From an uncultured Clostridia bacterium (GTDB lineage Bacteria; Bacillota; Clostridia; Oscillospirales; Acutalibacteraceae): 6,503 bases of DNA. The notes below the pieces were generated by a model that was given only the letters and a program-made list of their open reading frames with translations, had not been told where the DNA came from and did no database searches. Location of the stretch: assembly GCA_946409885.1 (NCBI GenBank), contig CAMJYF010000114.1, positions 1 to 6,503 of the forward strand. The letters run 5' to 3'. Of the stretch, positions 5,017 through 6,503 are shown piece by piece. Numbering within the stretch: position 1 is the stretch's first letter; every line of letters begins with the position of its first letter. Position numbers and translations under genes: made by a program.

Positions 5017-6210
5017 ATGAGATTTCTGTTTTTCAGACTGCTGATTTTTCTTCTGACGGCCCTCAGGGCGGTGATCCCCTCCATGGGCGACGACAACGTG
5101 GCCTATGAGCGCCTGCCCGTCGGCTTTTCGGTGGAGCGGCAAAGCGAGATCTTTGCGCCGGAGGGAGATACCGTCTGCGAGTACCCCACCCTCATCCGGC
5201 TGGCCCATCAGAAAAACGAGGCCGACAACGGCACGCTGTTGGCGTCCTTTGAGCAGTGGGGAACCACTTATCCCGTATTTGCCAGCACGGACGACGGCCA
5301 GACCTGGCAAAAGCTGTGCCATGTGACGGACGACTACAACGGCTACTACAACGAGTGGATGCCCTTCCTGTATGAGCTGCCGGCGGATGTAGGGGATTTT
5401 GAGGAGGGGACGGTGATCCTCGCCGCCACCTCCATCACCGGGGAAGGCGTGACCGACAGCACCATCACCCTGTACGAGAGTACCGACCTGGGCCGCACCT
5501 TCCGGGCCTTTTGCAACGTGGACAAGGCCGGAGGAACGGACTGGGGCGTATGGGAGCCCTACCTGATCTATGAGGAGGCGACCGGGCGGCTGTTCTGCTT
5601 CTATTCCGACGATTCGGACCCCGCCCACTCCCAGAAGCTGGTCTACAAATACTCCACCGACCTGATCCATTGGAGCGAAAAGTTTGAATGCGTGGCCTGC
5701 GCGGACCCGGCGCTGCGGCCCGGCATGGCCAGCGTCGTGAAGCTGGGCAACGGGGAGTATTACATGGTGTACGAAATGGGCGGCGTCGGCAGCTACACCA
5801 TCTTTTGCAAGCGTTCCGCAAGGCTGGACGACTGGGGGGACGTTTCGGACTACGGGACGGTGGTTTCCGCCGCTGGAAAGACCCTGGGCTCCTCCCCTTA
5901 CGTGGCCTGGTCCCCGGTGGGAGGCCCTTGCGGCGCCCTGATCGTGACGGCCAACCACATGGCGAAAGGCGGCAGCAAAACGGGGTCGGACTGGTTTTTG
6001 AGCTTCGATTACGGAAAGACCTTCGCCCCGGTGGATAACCCGCTGCCCTACACCCAGGCCGGGCACGCCCGCTGCGGCTACAGCCCGTCTCTGTTCGTCA
6101 CCGAGGACGGCGGGGACGTGTATTACGCCAACAATCCCCCCGGAGCGGGATCGACTTACAGCATCGCCATGGCGAAAATCCATCTGGCCGATAAAGGCCC
6201 GGTTTGCTGA
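5017..6210 (+). CDS. secreted sialidase-fold glycoside hydrolase, GH93-like (probable exo-arabinanase)
   Basis: A protein of 397 residues with a signal peptide (MRFLFFRLLIFLLTALRAVI) and a six-bladed sialidase-type propeller. ATG 5017 is chosen because AAGGAG (5001-5006) lies 10 nt upstream. Asp-box repeats are visible: STDDGQTW (90-97), STDLGRTF (155-162) and SFDYGKTF (329-336). The order GVWEPYLIY (Glu180), then YSDDSDPAHSQKLVYKYSTD, then LRPGMASVVKLGNGEYYMVYE (Glu253) matches what I recall of GH93 exo-1,5-alpha-L-arabinanases and related BNR proteins. The 73-residue spacing of the two Glu fits the catalytic pair reported for the fungal enzyme (recalled as Glu170/Glu242). The arginine triad of true sialidases is not evident. 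It would release arabinose-containing units outside the cell, consistent with the GH43 neighbour. The fold is secure; the substrate is inferred. Confidence 0.8.
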   Translation: MRFLFFRLLIFLLTALRAVIPSMGDDNVAYERLPVGFSVERQSEIFAPEGDTVCEYPTLIRLAHQKNEADNGTLLASFEQWGTTYPVFASTDDGQTWQKLCHVTDDYNGYYNEWMPFLYELPADVGDFEEGTVILAATSITGEGVTDSTITLYESTDLGRTFRAFCNVDKAGGTDWGVWEPYLIYEEATGRLFCFYSDDSDPAHSQKLVYKYSTDLIHWSEKFECVACADPALRPGMASVVKLGNGEYYMVYEMGGVGSYTIFCKRSARLDDWGDVSDYGTVVSAAGKTLGSSPYVAWSPVGGPCGALIVTANHMAKGGSKTGSDWFLSFDYGKTFAPVDNPLPYTQAGHARCGYSPSLFVTEDGGDVYYANNPPGAGSTYSIAMAKIHLADKGPVC

Positions 6211-6233
6211 TAAAAAAAAGAAAGGTTGTGCTT

Positions 6234-6503
6234 ATGATGAAAAAACGATATTTCAGACGGGTAATCTGCCTGTTTTTGACTGCCCTGCTGCTGTTCCCCG
6301 GCGCGCTTGCCGCCCTGGCGGCGGGTGAGGACGTCTCCGGCGGCCGGGTGGTGGTGTACGACGCCCCGGAGGGGTTCGACGTGCGGGACGACTACGTGGC
6401 GGAAGTCCGCGCGGGCGGGGAATGGCTCTCCGTTCCCGTCTTCTCCGCCATGGTGACGCGGGGCCGCAAGCCCTGCACGGAGACGTTCTTCGCCTCCGTG
6501 GAC
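6234..6503 (+). CDS. secreted protein, N-terminal part (3' end outside window)
   Basis: The ATGATG at 6234/6237 follows GAAAGG (6220-6225) and lies 24 nt after the GH93-like stop, so it is probably co-transcribed. Ninety codons are seen, open to the edge. A signal peptide (KKRYFRRVICLFLTALLLF to about ALAALAAG) is followed by a beta-rich segment (RVVVYDAPEGFDVRDDYVAE, then GGEWLSVPVFSAMVTRG). The pattern of an extracellular beta-sandwich that refers to a body of W-x-x-x-P-V-[FY] strands resembles the N-terminal domain of some parallel beta-helix glycan hydrolases (GH28/GH49-like). This is a guess from the pattern and the context only. Either Met could be the start; the ribosome binding site does not decide between them. 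Confidence 0.75.
   Translation, partial: MMKKRYFRRVICLFLTALLLFPGALAALAAGEDVSGGRVVVYDAPEGFDVRDDYVAEVRAGGEWLSVPVFSAMVTRGRKPCTETFFASVD

Noticed and set aside
4384..6183. 599-codon open frame on the minus strand
   Set aside because: It is antisense to the GH36-like remnant and the GH93-like gene, which have signal peptide, motifs and ribosome binding site. The composition is typical of a GC-rich shadow frame and no domain is recognisable.
1..6503. CRISPR array, tRNA, rRNA or insertion-sequence ends
   Set aside because: No regularly spaced repeats, cloverleaf, conserved rRNA segment, transposase motif or matched terminal inverted repeats were seen on either strand.

Overview
The window looks like chromosomal DNA of a GC-rich, anaerobic, plant-polysaccharide-degrading Gram-positive bacterium. 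An uncultured gut or rumen Clostridia (Bacillota) is the best guess. The basis is strong AGGAGG/GGAGG ribosome binding sites, a sigma-A-type extended -10 promoter at the gap gene, short Gram-positive-style signal peptides and the mix of glycoside hydrolases. The exact taxon cannot be read from this sequence.

Layout. (1) Positions 1-543, minus strand: the first 181 codons of glyceraldehyde-3-phosphate dehydrogenase (gap), with its own promoter at 603-630. (2) Positions 640-1950: a mosaic of broken pieces. It holds a possible minus-strand terminator, an unrecognised hydrophobic minus-strand ORF (719-928), the C-terminal third of a GH39-like glycoside hydrolase (about 951-1472, plus), the signal peptide and first residues of a GH16 enzyme (1665 down to about 1528, minus) and the C-terminal tail of a right-handed beta-helix protein (about 1800-1946, plus). 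Between the last two lies a promoter region with an extended -10 box and a 7-bp dyad. (3) Positions 2015-3943: an intact secreted GH43 enzyme with an unusually long N-terminal part. (4) Positions 4025-4932: a broken clan-D/GH31-like (GH36-like) hydrolase. It has a disrupted start, a missing middle and an intact-looking C-terminal half of the barrel. (5) Positions 5017-6210: an intact secreted sialidase-fold protein resembling GH93 exo-arabinanases. (6) Positions 6234-6503: the start of another secreted protein that runs off the window.

Working together: GH43 and GH93 families both include arabinan- and arabinoxylan-acting enzymes. The intact genes are therefore best read as part of a plus-strand locus for extracellular breakdown of arabinose-containing side chains. 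Gaps between the plus-strand genes are short (24-86 nt), each intact gene has its own ribosome binding site, and no convincing terminator separates them, so they are probably one operon. The only good promoter candidate upstream is at 1709-1737.

I see no tRNA, rRNA, CRISPR array, transposase or recognisable integrase. The notable feature is the density of partial carbohydrate-active genes: four different glycan-degradation genes are represented only by fragments, next to intact enzymes of related purpose. This suggests a locus undergoing repeated deletion and rearrangement, or an assembly artefact that should be excluded first.
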